Shown here: positions 4,961-5,035 of the stretch, in pieces
How the letters are laid out: every line of letters starts with the position of its first letter
Position numbering within the stretch: the stretch's first letter is position 1
Source: Devosia equisanguinis
Lineage (GTDB): Bacteria; Pseudomonadota; Alphaproteobacteria; Rhizobiales; Hyphomicrobiaceae
Assembly (NCBI GenBank): GCA_945901835.1
Contig: CAMDMH010000319.1
Span: forward strand, 1 to 5,035
Direction of reading: 5' to 3'
DNA length: 5,035 nt
Made by a program: the position numbers and the translations under genes
The notes under the pieces: generated by a model
What the model was told of the DNA's origin: nothing
Database searches by the model: none
What the model saw: only the letters and a program-made list of their open reading frames with translations

Positions 4961-5035
4961 CTACTTTTGGACGCATGCGCTGAAACTCTGCGCCTTTTTC
5001 CCTCGGATGTAGAGCGACCGCACATCGCCGGCCTT
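4961..5035 (-). CDS. Possible C-terminal end of an unidentified gene
   Basis: The minus strand is open from the window edge through 24 codons (KAGDVRSLYIRGKKAQSFSA, then CVQK) to a TAG at 4961-4963. I do not recognise the protein; it does not look like the C-terminus of TruB, often the gene upstream of rpsO. Support is indirect: 18 of 24 codons end in G or C, as expected for this genome, and a terminator-like hairpin follows. The opposite strand also has an open frame (ATG at 4952) but with much poorer third-position GC, so I prefer the minus strand weakly. Confidence 0.3.
   Translation of the reverse strand, partial: KAGDVRSLYIRGKKAQSFSACVQK

Noticed and set aside
4506..5012. 168-residue plus-strand frame
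   Set aside because: It is antisense to parD, whose ribbon-helix-helix protein is well supported. The remainder crosses the hairpin at 4913-4937 without coding character.
4952..5035. Plus-strand ATG frame running off the edge (MDDLLLDACAETLRLFPSDV...)
   Set aside because: It looks protein-like, but only about 15 of 28 codons end in G or C, there is no ribosome binding site, and the antisense frame has better codon use plus a terminator-like hairpin. It cannot be excluded without sequence beyond the window.

Overview
The window reads as a high-GC alphaproteobacterial chromosome, probably Hyphomicrobiales (Bradyrhizobium/Rhodopseudomonas-like relatives). Three things suggest this: the GC-rich codon use, the alphaproteobacterial style of PNPase and MsrA (MsrA has the roughly 45-residue N-terminal lead common in that group), and a small secreted protein at the left edge of a type I associate with rhizobia. 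The taxonomic call rests on recalled family resemblance, not on a search.

Almost everything is transcribed from the minus strand. In transcription order, right to left: (1) 4961-5035, a possible 3' end of a minus-strand gene, followed by a terminator-like hairpin (4913-4937). (2) A ParDE-type toxin-antitoxin locus. The antitoxin parD (4533-4838) is intact apart from a dubious start codon. The toxin parE (4197-4532) begins directly after the parD stop codon but carries two in-frame stop codons and is a pseudogene. A consensus-like promoter with an inverted repeat in its spacer sits at the parD 5' end. (3) 3896-4196, a roughly 300-base gene-free stretch with a weak promoter candidate and two consecutive hairpins in the rpsO leader. 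(4) rpsO (3626-3895), ribosomal protein S15. (5) 3364-3625, an unusually structured rpsO-pnp spacer. (6) pnp (1150-3363), polynucleotide phosphorylase, followed by a terminator hairpin (1084-1124). (7) A separate msrA (229-882), with its own candidate promoter at 959-987. On the plus strand at the left edge (2-256) is the 3' part of a small secreted protein gene, apparently frame-damaged, meeting msrA tail to tail.

The rpsO-pnp pair is a classic, widely conserved translation/RNA-decay unit. S15 and PNPase are both autoregulated at the RNA level in E. coli, and the leaders here show structure that fits post-transcriptional control. MsrA is functionally separate (protein repair). The ParDE remnant occupies the place where alphaproteobacteria often have truB directly upstream of rpsO.

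There is no sign of a new defence system, CRISPR array, complete mobile element or structural RNA gene. The observations most worth following are the nonsense-inactivated toxin beside a retained antitoxin, the parD promoter that overlaps its apparent start codon, and the 10-bp inverted repeat in the pnp leader whose two copies can form either two local hairpins with complementary loops or one long-range stem.
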